DNA from: Gemmobacter fulvus
GTDB taxonomy: Bacteria > Pseudomonadota > Alphaproteobacteria > Rhodobacterales > Rhodobacteraceae
NCBI RefSeq assembly: GCF_018798885.1
Contig: NZ_CP076362.1
Span: forward strand, 186,001-250,000
Direction: 5' to 3'
DNA: 64,000 nt
The notes under the pieces were generated by a model. That model had not been told where the DNA came from and made no database searches. It was given only the letters and a program-made list of their open reading frames with translations. The number at the start of each line of letters is the position of its first letter. The first letter of the stretch is position 1. The position numbers and the translations under genes are program-made. This document shows, piece after piece, positions 15,030 to 23,794 of this stretch.

Positions 15030-16906
15030 AAACCTCGATCGCGACCGTCTCGATTTCCGGCACTTTCGCCGAAAAACTGGCGGCCATCGCCACCGCCGGT
15101 TTCGATGGCATCGAAATCTTCGAGCAAGATTTCATCGCGTCGGATTTCACCCCGGCCGAGGTGGGCCGCATGGTGCGCGATCACGGGCTGGAGATCACGC
15201 TGTTCCAGCCGTTCCGCGATTTTGAAGGCCTGCCCGAACCGCACCGCAGCCGCGCCTTTGCCCGCGCGGCGCGCAAGTTCGATCTGATGAACCAGCTGGG
15301 CACCGATCTGGTGCTGGTCTGCTCCAGCGTCCACCCCGCCGCGATGGGCGGGATTGACCGCATGGCCGCAGATTTTGCCGAACTTGGCGATCTGGCGCAA
15401 AGCCATGGCATCCGCGTCGGCTTCGAGGCGCTGGCCTGGGGTCGCCATGTCAACGACCACCGGGACGCCTGGGAGGTGGTGCGCCGCGCCGATCACCAGA
15501 ATATCGGGCTGATCCTCGACAGTTTTCACACGCTGGGCCGCAAGATCGACCCCGACACCATCCGGCGTATTCCGGGCGACAAGATCTTTTTCGTGCAACT
15601 GGCCGACGCCCCGGCCATCGACATGGACCTGCTGTATTGGTCGCGCCACTTCCGCAACATGCCGGGCGAGGGTGATCTGGATGTGACCGGCTTCATGCGG
15701 GCGGTGCTCGCCACCGGCTATTCCGGCCCTCTGAGCCTTGAGATTTTCAACGATCAGTTCCGCGCGGGCCTGCCGCGTCTGGTCGCGCAGGATGGCCATC
15801 GCAGCCTGATTTCGCTGATGGACCGGGTGCGCCGATCCGAACCCACCGTGCCGGTCGCCTTGCCGGAGTTTCCGGCGGCGGCCCCGGTGGAGCGGGTGGA
15901 ATTCATCGAATTTGCCACCTCTGCCGAGGATGCGCCGGGGCTGGAAGCGCTGTTGGCGGCAACCGGCTTTGCCCGCGCGGGCAGCCATGTGTCAAAGCCG
16001 GTCACGCTGTGGCGGCAAGGCGGCGTCAATGTGCTGGTGAACACCGACAGCACCGGCTTTGCCCATACCTCGTTTGTGGCGCATGGCACCACCGTGTCCG
16101 AAGTGGCGTTGATGGTGCCCGATGCACAGGCAACCCATGCGCGGGCGCTGGCCCTGCTGGCGCGGGATCACCGCCAGCCCGGCCAGCCGGACGAGCTGGA
16201 GATCCCGGCCATCCGCGGGGTGGGCGGCAGCATTCTGCGGCTGCTGGATTCAGGCTCTGATCTGGCGCGCATCTGGTCGGTGGATTTCCGCAGCGATGCG
16301 GCGGCGCTGGAGGGGGCGGGCCTGACCGGCATCGACCATCTGGGTCAGACCATGGCCTATGACGAAATGCTCAGCTGGGCGCTGTTCTACGCCTCGATCT
16401 TTGATGCAAAGAAAGCGCCGATGGTGGATGTGGCCGATCCTGACGGATTGGTGCGCAGTCAGGCGGTGCAATCGGGCGGGCTGCGCATCACCCTGAACGG
16501 GGCCGAGGCGCGGCGCACCCTTGCCGGCCGCTTTGTCGAGGAGACCTTTGGCGCATCGGTGCAGCACATCGCCTTTGCCACCGTCGACATCTTTGCCACG
16601 GCGGCTCGGCTGGCCGAGCGCGACTTTCCGCTGTTGCAGATCGGCGAGAATTATTATGACGATGTCGAGGCCCGCTTTGGCCTTGATCCGGCGCTTGTGG
16701 CGCGGATGCGCGCCGCCAAGGTGCTCTATGACGAAGACGCGGGCGGGCAGTTCTTTCAACTCTACTCGGCCCCGCGCCCCGACGGGTTCTTTCTGGAGAT
16801 CGTGCAGCGGCAGGGCAACTATCTGGGCTATGGCGCGCCCAACGCGCCCTTCCGCATCGCGGCGCAGAAACGCTATGCCCGGCCCGCCGGGATGCCAAGG
16901 CTTTAG
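15026..16906 (+). CDS. quiC: 3-dehydroshikimate dehydratase fused to HPPD-like VOC domains
   Basis: A 626-residue two-part enzyme. Residues 1-280 form a sugar-isomerase-like TIM barrel (GFDGIEIFEQDF, FEALAWGRHVNDH, GLILDSFHTLG, FFVQLADAP, LSLEIFND) that would dehydrate 3-dehydroshikimate to protocatechuate. Residues about 290-626 form vicinal-oxygen-chelate domains related to 4-hydroxyphenylpyruvate dioxygenase, and retain the metal triad positions His438 (IDHLGQ), His514 (VQHIAFA) and Glu591 (FFLEIV). The same fusion is known from Pseudomonas QuiC1-type enzymes. It links the TTT operon to the pca operon that follows. The stop overlaps the convergent pcaQ stop. Confidence 0.88.
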   Translation: MKTSIATVSISGTFAEKLAAIATAGFDGIEIFEQDFIASDFTPAEVGRMVRDHGLEITLFQPFRDFEGLPEPHRSRAFARAARKFDLMNQLGTDLVLVCSSVHPAAMGGIDRMAADFAELGDLAQSHGIRVGFEALAWGRHVNDHRDAWEVVRRADHQNIGLILDSFHTLGRKIDPDTIRRIPGDKIFFVQLADAPAIDMDLLYWSRHFRNMPGEGDLDVTGFMRAVLATGYSGPLSLEIFNDQFRAGLPRLVAQDGHRSLISLMDRVRRSEPTVPVALPEFPAAAPVERVEFIEFATSAEDAPGLEALLAATGFARAGSHVSKPVTLWRQGGVNVLVNTDSTGFAHTSFVAHGTTVSEVALMVPDAQATHARALALLARDHRQPGQPDELEIPAIRGVGGSILRLLDSGSDLARIWSVDFRSDAAALEGAGLTGIDHLGQTMAYDEMLSWALFYASIFDAKKAPMVDVADPDGLVRSQAVQSGGLRITLNGAEARRTLAGRFVEETFGASVQHIAFATVDIFATAARLAERDFPLLQIGENYYDDVEARFGLDPALVARMRAAKVLYDEDAGGQFFQLYSAPRPDGFFLEIVQRQGNYLGYGAPNAPFRIAAQKRYARPAGMPRL

Positions 16907-17805
16907 GGCGGGGTGTTGTCGTGGCACAGGTGGATCAGCTGGTTCAACCCTGGCACCACTGGCCCCGCCTGTCTGCGCGTGATGCCCACCGACCCCGACA
17001 GAAAGCGGGCCCCGGTGGGCAGAACCACCATATCGCCCCGGTCCACCTCATCGGCCACCACCCCGCGCGAGATGAACCAGACCGCATCCGACCCGGCCAG
17101 AATACCCCGGCCCACCGCAAGGGCGGCTGTCTCGAACGCCGGGCGCAGGGCGGGCAGGCCAAGCGTCGCCAGAAAATCGTTTACCGCGCGGCGGATCAAG
17201 GCGCCTTCCGGCGGCAGGATCAGCGGCACCGCCTGCAACAGGCCGGGCAGGGACTGTGCCCGCAGCGGATGCCCGGCGCGGGCGACCAGCACGATTTCCT
17301 CTTCATAGAGATGCTCGAACGCCAGTCCGGCCATTTCGCCCGCCACCGGCATCCGCCCGATCATCAGGTCGATCTCATCCTCGCGCAGCAGGCGCAGCAG
17401 ATAGGAATGTGGCCCCGTCTCGATCTTCAGCAGTGTTTCGGGATGGGCCTCGCGGAAGCGCAGTGCCACGCGTGGGAACAGCCGGGGCGCGGCGGTGGGC
17501 AGGATGCCGACGCGGATGCTGTCACCACTGCCGCCCGGACGCAGCGCCGCAACACCATCCTCCAGCGATTGCAGCCCCAGACTCGCGTGGCGGCGAAACA
17601 GCGCGCCCGCTTCGGTCAGCACCAGCCGCCGCTTTTCGCGGCGAAACAGCGGGGTGGCCAGCAGATCCTCCATTTCGGCCAGGGTGCGGCTCAGGGCGGG
17701 CTGGCTGATGCCATGCCGCCGCGCGACGGAGGACAGGCTGCCGTCGGCGGCGATGTCCAGAAAGGCGCGGATGTGGCGCAGCTTGAGGGCCGGGTGCATA
17801 ATCAT
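16903..17805 (-). CDS. pcaQ: LysR-family regulator of protocatechuate genes
   Basis: A 300-residue LysR protein whose N-terminus (LKLRHIRAFLDIAADGSLSS, GISQPALSRTLAEMEDLL, FRREKRRLVLTEAG) is characteristic of PcaQ. It is divergent from pcaD-C-H-G, the standard alphaproteobacterial arrangement in which PcaQ activates with 3-carboxymuconate or carboxymuconolactone as inducer. The 74-base divergent gap contains no clear copy of the published ATAACC-N4-GGTTAA type site, so the operator may differ. The start at 17805 could instead be the second Met two codons on. Confidence 0.87.
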   Translation of the reverse strand: MIMHPALKLRHIRAFLDIAADGSLSSVARRHGISQPALSRTLAEMEDLLATPLFRREKRRLVLTEAGALFRRHASLGLQSLEDGVAALRPGGSGDSIRVGILPTAAPRLFPRVALRFREAHPETLLKIETGPHSYLLRLLREDEIDLMIGRMPVAGEMAGLAFEHLYEEEIVLVARAGHPLRAQSLPGLLQAVPLILPPEGALIRRAVNDFLATLGLPALRPAFETAALAVGRGILAGSDAVWFISRGVVADEVDRGDMVVLPTGARFLSGSVGITRRQAGPVVPGLNQLIHLCHDNTPP

Positions 17806-17879
17806 ATGGGTATCAACATTGCCGTATTTCGCATTATCGCATCTGGATTGCGCGGTTTATATTATGGATGGGAGTATGA

Positions 17880-18668
17880 ATGATGCAAGCTTTGAAACGT
17901 CCGTTCGGCAGTCTTCATGTGCAGGTCGATGGCCCCGAAGCCGCGCCTGCCGTGGTTTTCGCCAATTCGCTGGGCACCGATCTGCGGCTCTGGGACCGGG
18001 TACTGCCGGTGCTGCCGCAGGGGTTGCGTTATATCCGTTATGACAAGCGCGGGCATGGCCTGTCCGCGCTGGGGGGCGGCGCAGAGATTGGCGACCATGC
18101 AGAGGACGCGATTGCCGTGATCGAAGGCGTTGCGCGTGGCCCGGTGGTTTTTGTCGGTCTGTCGATTGGCGGGTTGATCGGGCAGGTGGTCGCCAGCCGC
18201 CGCCCCGATCTGATCCGCGCCATCGTGCTGTCGAATACGGCCGCGAAACTGGGCACGGCCGAAAGCTGGCAGGCGCGGATTCAGGCCGTGCAGGAGGCTG
18301 GGCTGGACAGCATTGCCGATGCGGTGATGGAGCGCTGGTTCGCCCCCGCCTTTCGCGCCACGCCCGAGCTGGGCCTTTGGCGTGCCATGCTGGCCCGCAC
18401 GCCCGCGCAGGGCTATGCCGCCGCCTGCGCGGCACTGGCCGGGGCCGATCAGACCGAGGCGACGCGGGCGCTGCGCCTGCCCGCGCTGGTGATCGCCGGA
18501 TCGGAGGACGGGGCCAGCCCGAGTGCCACCGTCCAGGCCACCGCCGCGCTGATCGCAGGGGCGGCCTTCCACGAAATCGCCGGGGCGGGGCATCTGCCCT
18601 GCGTCGAAACCCCTGCCGCCTGGGCCGCCCTCGCCGCACCCTTCCTGAAAGCACATGCCCATGTCTGA
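17880..18668 (+). CDS. pcaD: 3-oxoadipate enol-lactonase, second copy
   Basis: A 262-residue alpha/beta hydrolase and first gene of the pca operon. It shares ANSLGTDLRLW, YDKRGHGLS, nucleophile elbow GLSIGG (Ser95), AGSEDGASPS and GAGHLPCVE with the copy at 3984. It would convert 3-oxoadipate enol-lactone from PcaC to 3-oxoadipate. The start has a GGGAG site; a second Met follows immediately. It overlaps pcaC by 14 bases if pcaC starts at 18655. Confidence 0.9.
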   Translation: MMQALKRPFGSLHVQVDGPEAAPAVVFANSLGTDLRLWDRVLPVLPQGLRYIRYDKRGHGLSALGGGAEIGDHAEDAIAVIEGVARGPVVFVGLSIGGLIGQVVASRRPDLIRAIVLSNTAAKLGTAESWQARIQAVQEAGLDSIADAVMERWFAPAFRATPELGLWRAMLARTPAQGYAAACAALAGADQTEATRALRLPALVIAGSEDGASPSATVQATAALIAGAAFHEIAGAGHLPCVETPAAWAALAAPFLKAHAHV

Positions 18669-19056
18669 GCTGACCGAAACGGGCATGAAAACCCGTCGCC
18701 GCGTGCTGGGGGATGCCCATGTCAACCGCGCCGAAACGGCCAAGACCGGGGCCGATGCCCCGTTTCAGGCGCTGATCACCGATGCGGCCTGGGGCCATGT
18801 CTGGAGCCGCGACACCATCACCCTGCGCGAGCGCAGCATGCTGACCATCGCGCTGTTGGCCGGGCTTGGCAATGATCACGAACTGGCCATGCACATCCGC
18901 GCCACGGCCAATACCGGGGCCAGTCAGACCGATGTGATGGAGGCGCTGCTGCATGTCGCCATCTATGCCGGTGTGCCGCGCGCCAACCATGCCATCAGGA
19001 TCGCCAAGGACACATTCGCCACCATGGCCACCACCAGCACCGGGGAGACAGAATGA
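18655..19056 (+). CDS. pcaC: 4-carboxymuconolactone decarboxylase
   Basis: A 133-residue AhpD/CMD-fold protein, the normal size for stand-alone PcaC. Visible family elements are [17 protein letters not shown] at the N-terminus, [20 protein letters not shown] and the [11 protein letters not shown]...[16 protein letters not shown] segment. It decarboxylates 4-carboxymuconolactone to the enol-lactone used by PcaD. The start may be 18655 or 18661 (third codon also ATG). It overlaps pcaH by 4 bases. Confidence 0.92.
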   Translation: MPMSELTETGMKTRRRVLGDAHVNRAETAKTGADAPFQALITDAAWGHVWSRDTITLRERSMLTIALLAGLGNDHELAMHIRATANTGASQTDVMEALLHVAIYAGVPRANHAIRIAKDTFATMATTSTGETE

Positions 19057-19775
19057 AACCCGCCGAGTTCTATCAACGCGACCGCCTGTGGCAGCCGCCC
19101 GCCCTGACGCCGGACTACAAGACCAGCGTGGCGCGCAGCCCGCGTCTGGCGATGCTGTCGTTGCAAGGATCCCTGTCCGATATCACCGGGCCGACCTTTG
19201 GCCACAGCGACATTGATCCGATCGACAATGACCTGATCAAGAACTACGCCAAGACAGGCGACCCGGTGGGGGAACGCATCATCGTCCATGGCCGGGTGCT
19301 GGATGAAAACGGGCGCGGCGTGCCGAACACGCTGGTCGAGATCTGGCAGGCCAATGCGGGCGGGCGCTACCGGCACAAGAAGGACAGCTATCTTGCGCCG
19401 GTCGATCCGAATTTTGGCGGCTGTGGCCGCACCCTGACCGATGATCAGGGCTATTACTTCTTCCGTACGATCAAGCCGGGTGCCTACCCCTGGCGCAACT
19501 GGGTCAACAACTGGCGGCCCGCGCATATCCATGTGTCGGTGTTCGGAACCGCATTTGCGCAGCGGCTGATCACCCAGATGTATTTCGAGGGGGATCCTCT
19601 GATCGCCAAATGCCCCATCGTCGCCACCATCCCCGATCCCCGCGCGATTGATCAGCTGATCGCGCCGCTCGACATGAACGCGGCCATCCCGTTGGATTGC
19701 CTGGCCTACAAGTTCGACATCGTGTTGCGCGGTCGGCGCTCCACCCTTTTTGAAAACCGGCTGGAGGGGAACTGA
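19053..19775 (+). CDS. pcaH: Protocatechuate 3,4-dioxygenase beta subunit
   Basis: A 240-residue catalytic subunit. Non-haem Fe(III) ligands are evident: Tyr106 (GGRYRHKKD), Tyr145 (PGAYPWRNW), His158 and His160 (RPAHIHVSV). The [16 protein letters not shown] stretch is diagnostic of PcaH. With PcaG it forms the ring-cleaving complex that turns protocatechuate into 3-carboxy-cis,cis-muconate. It is coupled to pcaC by ATGA and lies one base from the pcaG start. Confidence 0.95.
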   Translation: MKPAEFYQRDRLWQPPALTPDYKTSVARSPRLAMLSLQGSLSDITGPTFGHSDIDPIDNDLIKNYAKTGDPVGERIIVHGRVLDENGRGVPNTLVEIWQANAGGRYRHKKDSYLAPVDPNFGGCGRTLTDDQGYYFFRTIKPGAYPWRNWVNNWRPAHIHVSVFGTAFAQRLITQMYFEGDPLIAKCPIVATIPDPRAIDQLIAPLDMNAAIPLDCLAYKFDIVLRGRRSTLFENRLEGN

Positions 19776-19776
19776 C

Positions 19777-20388
19777 ATGGCGCAGCCGCTGAATTACCTC
19801 AAGGAATCCGCGTCGCAGACGGCGGGGCCCTATGTGCATATCGGCCTCGCGCCCGGGGCTGCGGGGTTTGACATCTACCGGCAGGAACTGGGGCAGGTGA
19901 TCGCGGGGCCGGAGACGCCCGGCGAACGGATCCGGGTCGAAGGCATGGTGCTGGATGGCACGGGCGCGCCGGTCAAGGATGTCTTGCTGGAAGTCTGGCA
20001 GGCAGATGCGGCGGGCATCTATCCCCACTCCGAAGACCCGCGCGCCGCCGAGGTGGCCCCCGGCTTTCGCGGCTGGGGCCGGGTGATCACCGATTTCGAC
20101 ACCGGCCTCTGGGGGTTTGATACCATCAAGCCCGGCGTCGTGATGGGCCGCAACGGGCGGCCCATGGCGCCGCATGTCACGCTCTGGATCGTTGCGCGCG
20201 GCATCAACATCGGCCTCAACACCCGGATGTATTTCGAGGACGAGGACAACAGCGCCGATCCGGTGCTCAATCTGGTCGAGCAGGCCCCGCGCCGCGACAC
20301 CCTTCTGGCGCGCAGGGTCAAGCCCGGCCTCTATCGTTTCGACATCCGTCTGCAAGGCGATGGCGAAACCGTGTTCATGGATATCTGA
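19777..20388 (+). CDS. pcaG: Protocatechuate 3,4-dioxygenase alpha subunit
   Basis: A 203-residue structural partner of PcaH with the same intradiol beta-sandwich but without the iron ligand set. SASQTAGPYVHIGLAP at the start, VLLEVWQADAAGIY and FDTIKPG in the middle and LYRFDIRLQGDGETVFMDI at the end are standard PcaG landmarks. The start at 19777 is set by GGAGGGGA upstream. The BKACE gene follows after 3 bases. Confidence 0.94.
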   Translation: MAQPLNYLKESASQTAGPYVHIGLAPGAAGFDIYRQELGQVIAGPETPGERIRVEGMVLDGTGAPVKDVLLEVWQADAAGIYPHSEDPRAAEVAPGFRGWGRVITDFDTGLWGFDTIKPGVVMGRNGRPMAPHVTLWIVARGINIGLNTRMYFEDEDNSADPVLNLVEQAPRRDTLLARRVKPGLYRFDIRLQGDGETVFMDI

Positions 20389-20391
20389 CTC

Positions 20392-21231
20392 ATGGAAAAT
20401 CCCTGCATCATCTGTGTGGCCATCACGGGCTCCTTGCCGCGCAAGGCCGACAATTCGGCGGTGCCGATCACAATCGCCGAACAGGTCGAATCCACCCATG
20501 CTGCGTTCGAGGCCGGGGCGACCATCGCGCATTGCCATGTGCGCAATGAGGACGAGACGCCCTCTTCGGACCCCGAGAAGTTCGCGGCGCTGAAAGAGGG
20601 GCTGGAAAAGCACTGCCCCGGCATGATCGTGCAACTGTCCACCGGCGGGCGTTCCGGCGCGGGGCAGACGCGCGGCGGCATGTTGCCGCTGCGGCCCGAT
20701 ATGGCGAGCCTGTCGGTGGGGTCGAACAACTTTCCCACCCGCGTCTACGAGAATCCGCCCGATCTCGTTGATTGGCTGGCCGGCGAGATGCGCAGCCATG
20801 GCGTGAAGCCCGAGATCGAGGCGTTCGACCTGTCGCATATCCTGAAAGCCAAGGAGATGTGGGACAAGGGCCAGATCGTTGACCGCCCCTATGTGCAATT
20901 CGTGATGGGGGTGAAGAACGCGATGCCCGCCGACCGCGAGGTGTTCAACTATTATATCCAGACCGTGCACCGGCTGTTTGGCGCAGATGCGCCATGGTGT
21001 GCGGCGGGGATCGGGCCGAACCAGATCGTGCTGAATGATTGGGCGGTGTCCTCCGGCGGCCATGCCCGGACCGGGCTGGAAGATAACGTGCGTCTGGACA
21101 AGACGCGGCTTGCCCCCTCCAATGCGACCCTCGTGCAGCGTGTGGTGGCGCTTTGCGAAAAATACGAGCGCCCCGTTGCCACCTGGCGGCAGGCCCGCGC
21201 CATCCTTGGCCTGAAGCCCGTCAGCGCCTAG
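20392..21231 (+). CDS. Beta-keto acid cleavage enzyme (BKACE, DUF849), probable 3-oxoadipate cleavage
   Basis: A 279-residue TIM-barrel Zn enzyme of the 3-keto-5-aminohexanoate cleavage (Kce) family. The zinc ligands match Kce: His47 and His49 in AHCHVRNEDE and Glu230 in TGLEDN; QLSTGGRSG and FVMGVKNAMPA are further family marks. BKACEs condense a beta-keto acid with acetyl-CoA to give acetoacetate and a shortened acyl-CoA. It sits 3 bases after pcaG and before pcaB, while pcaI, pcaJ and pcaF are missing, so 3-oxoadipate is the natural substrate guess, with products succinyl-CoA and acetoacetate. The family call is firm; the substrate is inferred. Confidence 0.88.
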   Translation: MENPCIICVAITGSLPRKADNSAVPITIAEQVESTHAAFEAGATIAHCHVRNEDETPSSDPEKFAALKEGLEKHCPGMIVQLSTGGRSGAGQTRGGMLPLRPDMASLSVGSNNFPTRVYENPPDLVDWLAGEMRSHGVKPEIEAFDLSHILKAKEMWDKGQIVDRPYVQFVMGVKNAMPADREVFNYYIQTVHRLFGADAPWCAAGIGPNQIVLNDWAVSSGGHARTGLEDNVRLDKTRLAPSNATLVQRVVALCEKYERPVATWRQARAILGLKPVSA

Positions 21232-21281
21232 GATGGCTTACCCCGCCCCGACAGATGCCCGCCTGAACCGATAGGACAGCC

Positions 21282-22610
21282 ATGCCCGCCGCCCCCGCCG
21301 ATTCCCAGATCTACGGTCACCTGTTTGGTGACGCGGACACCGCCCGCCTGTTCTCGGACAGTGCGGAAATCCGTGCCATGCTGTTGGTGGAAGGGGCGCT
21401 GGCGCGGGTGCAGGGGGCGCTTGGCGTGATCCCCGCCGAGGCCGCCGCCTTCATCGACCGCGCCTCGCAAGAGGTGGTGATCGACCCGAGCGCGCTTGCC
21501 GCCGAAACCGCGCTGAATGGCGTGCCGGTGCCCGCGCTGCTGGCGGCGTTTCGCAAGGCCGCAGGCGCGCCCGAACCGATGCAATATCTGCATTGGGGCG
21601 CCACCAGTCAGGACATCATGGACACCGGGCTTGCCCTGCGGCTGCGCCCGATGCTGGCGCATTGGCAGGGGCGGTTCGACGCGCTGCTGGTGCGGCTGGG
21701 CCAACTTGCCGAGGACACGGCGACCCTACCGATGACGGGCCGCACCTATGGTCAGGCGGCGACACCCACCAGTTTCGGTGCGGTCGTTGCGGGCTGGGGC
21801 TGGCCGGTGCTGGAGCGGCGGCAGCATTTGGCCGGGCTGTGTGACAGCCTGCTGAAAGTGTCCTTGTCGGGGGCGGCGGGCACGCTGTCGGCGATGGGGC
21901 AGGACGGCCCGGCGGTGCGGGCCGCGCTTGCCACCGAACTCGGTCTCGCGGACCCCGGCCACAGCTGGCACAGCGACCGGTCCGGCCTGGGGCAGCTCGC
22001 CGCCTTTGCCGCAGGGCTGGCCGGCAGTCTGGGTAAGCTGGGCGAGGATGTCATTCTGCTCTGCCAGTCGGGCATTGCCGAGGTGACGCTGGGCGGGGCC
22101 GGCGGCGGATCGTCGACGATGCCGCAGAAGCAGAACCCGGTTGCCCCTTCGGCGCTGGTCGCGTTGGCCCGGCATGTCATCGGGCTTGCGGCACTTGTGC
22201 AGGGGGCCGCGCTGCACCGCCAGCAACGCGACGGGGCCGCATGGTTCGGCGAATGGCTGGCGCTGCCGCAACTGTGCATCTGCACCGGGCGGATGCTGAC
22301 ACTGGCGCAGGATCTGATGGCGACCCTGACCCCGGTGAATGCCGCCATGGCGCGTGCCTTGGAGGAAGGCAACGGCCTGATCCATGCCGAGGCGCTGAGC
22401 TTTGCTCTGGCCGAACGGATGCCGCGCCCCGACGCGCAGGCATTGGTCAAGCAGATGTGTGCCGAGGCCACGGCCAGCGGCACGCCGCTGCTGACACTCG
22501 CCGCGCAGCGCTTTCCGCATCTCGCCGGGCAGCAGGGTCTGGCCGCCAGCGGCCTTGGTCAAGCCCCCGCCGAGGCGCGTGCCTTCGCCGCGCGGGTGCG
22601 GGAGGGCTGA
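21282..22610 (+). CDS. pcaB: 3-carboxy-cis,cis-muconate cycloisomerase
   Basis: A 442-residue fumarase/aspartase-superfamily enzyme. The superfamily signature GGSSTMPQKQNP lies near residue 275, with MQYLHWGATSQDIMDT near 100 and MTGRTYGQAATPTSFG near 150, as in PcaB. It lactonises 3-carboxymuconate to 4-carboxymuconolactone, the PcaC substrate. It is the last gene of the pca operon, 50 bases after the BKACE gene, and is somewhat shorter in its tail than adenylosuccinate lyases, in line with CMLE proteins. Confidence 0.92.
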   Translation: MPAAPADSQIYGHLFGDADTARLFSDSAEIRAMLLVEGALARVQGALGVIPAEAAAFIDRASQEVVIDPSALAAETALNGVPVPALLAAFRKAAGAPEPMQYLHWGATSQDIMDTGLALRLRPMLAHWQGRFDALLVRLGQLAEDTATLPMTGRTYGQAATPTSFGAVVAGWGWPVLERRQHLAGLCDSLLKVSLSGAAGTLSAMGQDGPAVRAALATELGLADPGHSWHSDRSGLGQLAAFAAGLAGSLGKLGEDVILLCQSGIAEVTLGGAGGGSSTMPQKQNPVAPSALVALARHVIGLAALVQGAALHRQQRDGAAWFGEWLALPQLCICTGRMLTLAQDLMATLTPVNAAMARALEEGNGLIHAEALSFALAERMPRPDAQALVKQMCAEATASGTPLLTLAAQRFPHLAGQQGLAASGLGQAPAEARAFAARVREG

Positions 22611-22777
22611 GGGTTGCGTCAAAGCGCCTGTCAGGATTGGCGCGGCAATGGGGCACCCCGCTTGGCGCGCAGGCATCAGGTGCAATGAGCCTGACCCCGG
22701 CCCTTGCCTCTGGCGCGCCCACGTAGGACTATTTGCCCGCCGCAGCAGAATGTGCTGATGGAAAGGGGAGCAGTTCC

Positions 22778-23794
22778 ATGGTCACTGAGTCACGCGAACA
22801 TGCCTCCGCCGATTCGGGTGACGCCGAGGCTCCCGGCCCGGCGCTCCATGCGCTGCATTCCGGGGCGGCGCGCTATTTCATCGAGGTGGCGCGCTCTGCC
22901 TCGATCCGTCAGGCGGCAGACCGGCTGGGCATCGCGCCCTCGGCCATCAGCCGCCAGATCGCGCGGCTGGAGCGCGAGCTGAAGGCGCAGCTGCTGGAGC
23001 GGCGGGCCGACGGGGTGGTGCTGACCGACGCCGGGACCATCCTGTTGCAGCATCTGGAGGCGATTCAGGATCGGCTGGACCGGATCAGCGGCGATATTGC
23101 CGATCTGACCGCGCTGCGCCGGGGCACGGTGCAGATCGCCACGGTTGAGGGCATCACCCGGCCCTTCCTGTCCGAACAGATCGCGGAGTTCCGCACTCGC
23201 CATCCGGGGGTGCATTTCCACCTGCGGTCTTGCGGGCGGCAAAAGGTGCTGGAGGCGCTGGAGGAGCGGCGCAGCCAGATCGGCTTTCTCTACGATCACT
23301 TCTCGCACCCCGCGCTGGTCGAGGCCGGAAGCTGGCGGCAGCCGCTGCTGGTGCTGGCGCGGGCGGGGCATCCGCTGACACAGCGGCGGGGGCTGACGCT
23401 GGCCGATCTGGCGCAGGAACCCTGCGGCCTGCCGGATGAAACCTTCGGCATTCACCATCTGGTTCTGCGCGCCTTTGCCCGGGCCGGATTGCAACCGAAG
23501 GCCCCGATCCTGAGCGACAGTCTTGGCTTTCTGCGCGACCATGCCATTCGCAGCGGCTGCCTGACCTTCATGCCGTTGCAGGCGGCAATGCCGGAAATCG
23601 CTGCGGGTGATCTGGTGCCGCTGGATCTGGACTGTGCCGAGTTCCGGCACCGGCACATCTATGCGGTGGTGCGGCGGGATCAGGTGCTGGCCGCCGCCGC
23701 CGCCGCCTTTCTGCAAGAAGTGGTCGCCGCCTTTGCCGACGGCGACCGGCGGGATGCGGCGTTTCTGGCCGCAGCCCGCAGCGATCAGGCGTGA
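22778..23794 (+). CDS. LysR-family transcriptional regulator
   Basis: A 338-residue LysR protein with a roughly 25-residue N-terminal extension before the helix-turn-helix (AARYFIEVARSASIRQAADR, IAPSAISRQIARLERELKAQ). The start at 22778 is preferred for its AAAGGGGAG site; an earlier in-frame start has none. It is followed by the convergent RidA gene, with the two 3' ends overlapping by 10 bases. The likely target is the amidase-TRAP operon at 24535, though the pca operon upstream cannot be excluded. Confidence 0.82.
   Translation: MVTESREHASADSGDAEAPGPALHALHSGAARYFIEVARSASIRQAADRLGIAPSAISRQIARLERELKAQLLERRADGVVLTDAGTILLQHLEAIQDRLDRISGDIADLTALRRGTVQIATVEGITRPFLSEQIAEFRTRHPGVHFHLRSCGRQKVLEALEERRSQIGFLYDHFSHPALVEAGSWRQPLLVLARAGHPLTQRRGLTLADLAQEPCGLPDETFGIHHLVLRAFARAGLQPKAPILSDSLGFLRDHAIRSGCLTFMPLQAAMPEIAAGDLVPLDLDCAEFRHRHIYAVVRRDQVLAAAAAAFLQEVVAAFADGDRRDAAFLAAARSDQA

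Noticed and set aside
17806-17879. A canonical PcaQ binding site
   Set aside because: No convincing ATAACC-N4-GGTTAA match is present in the pcaQ/pcaD gap.
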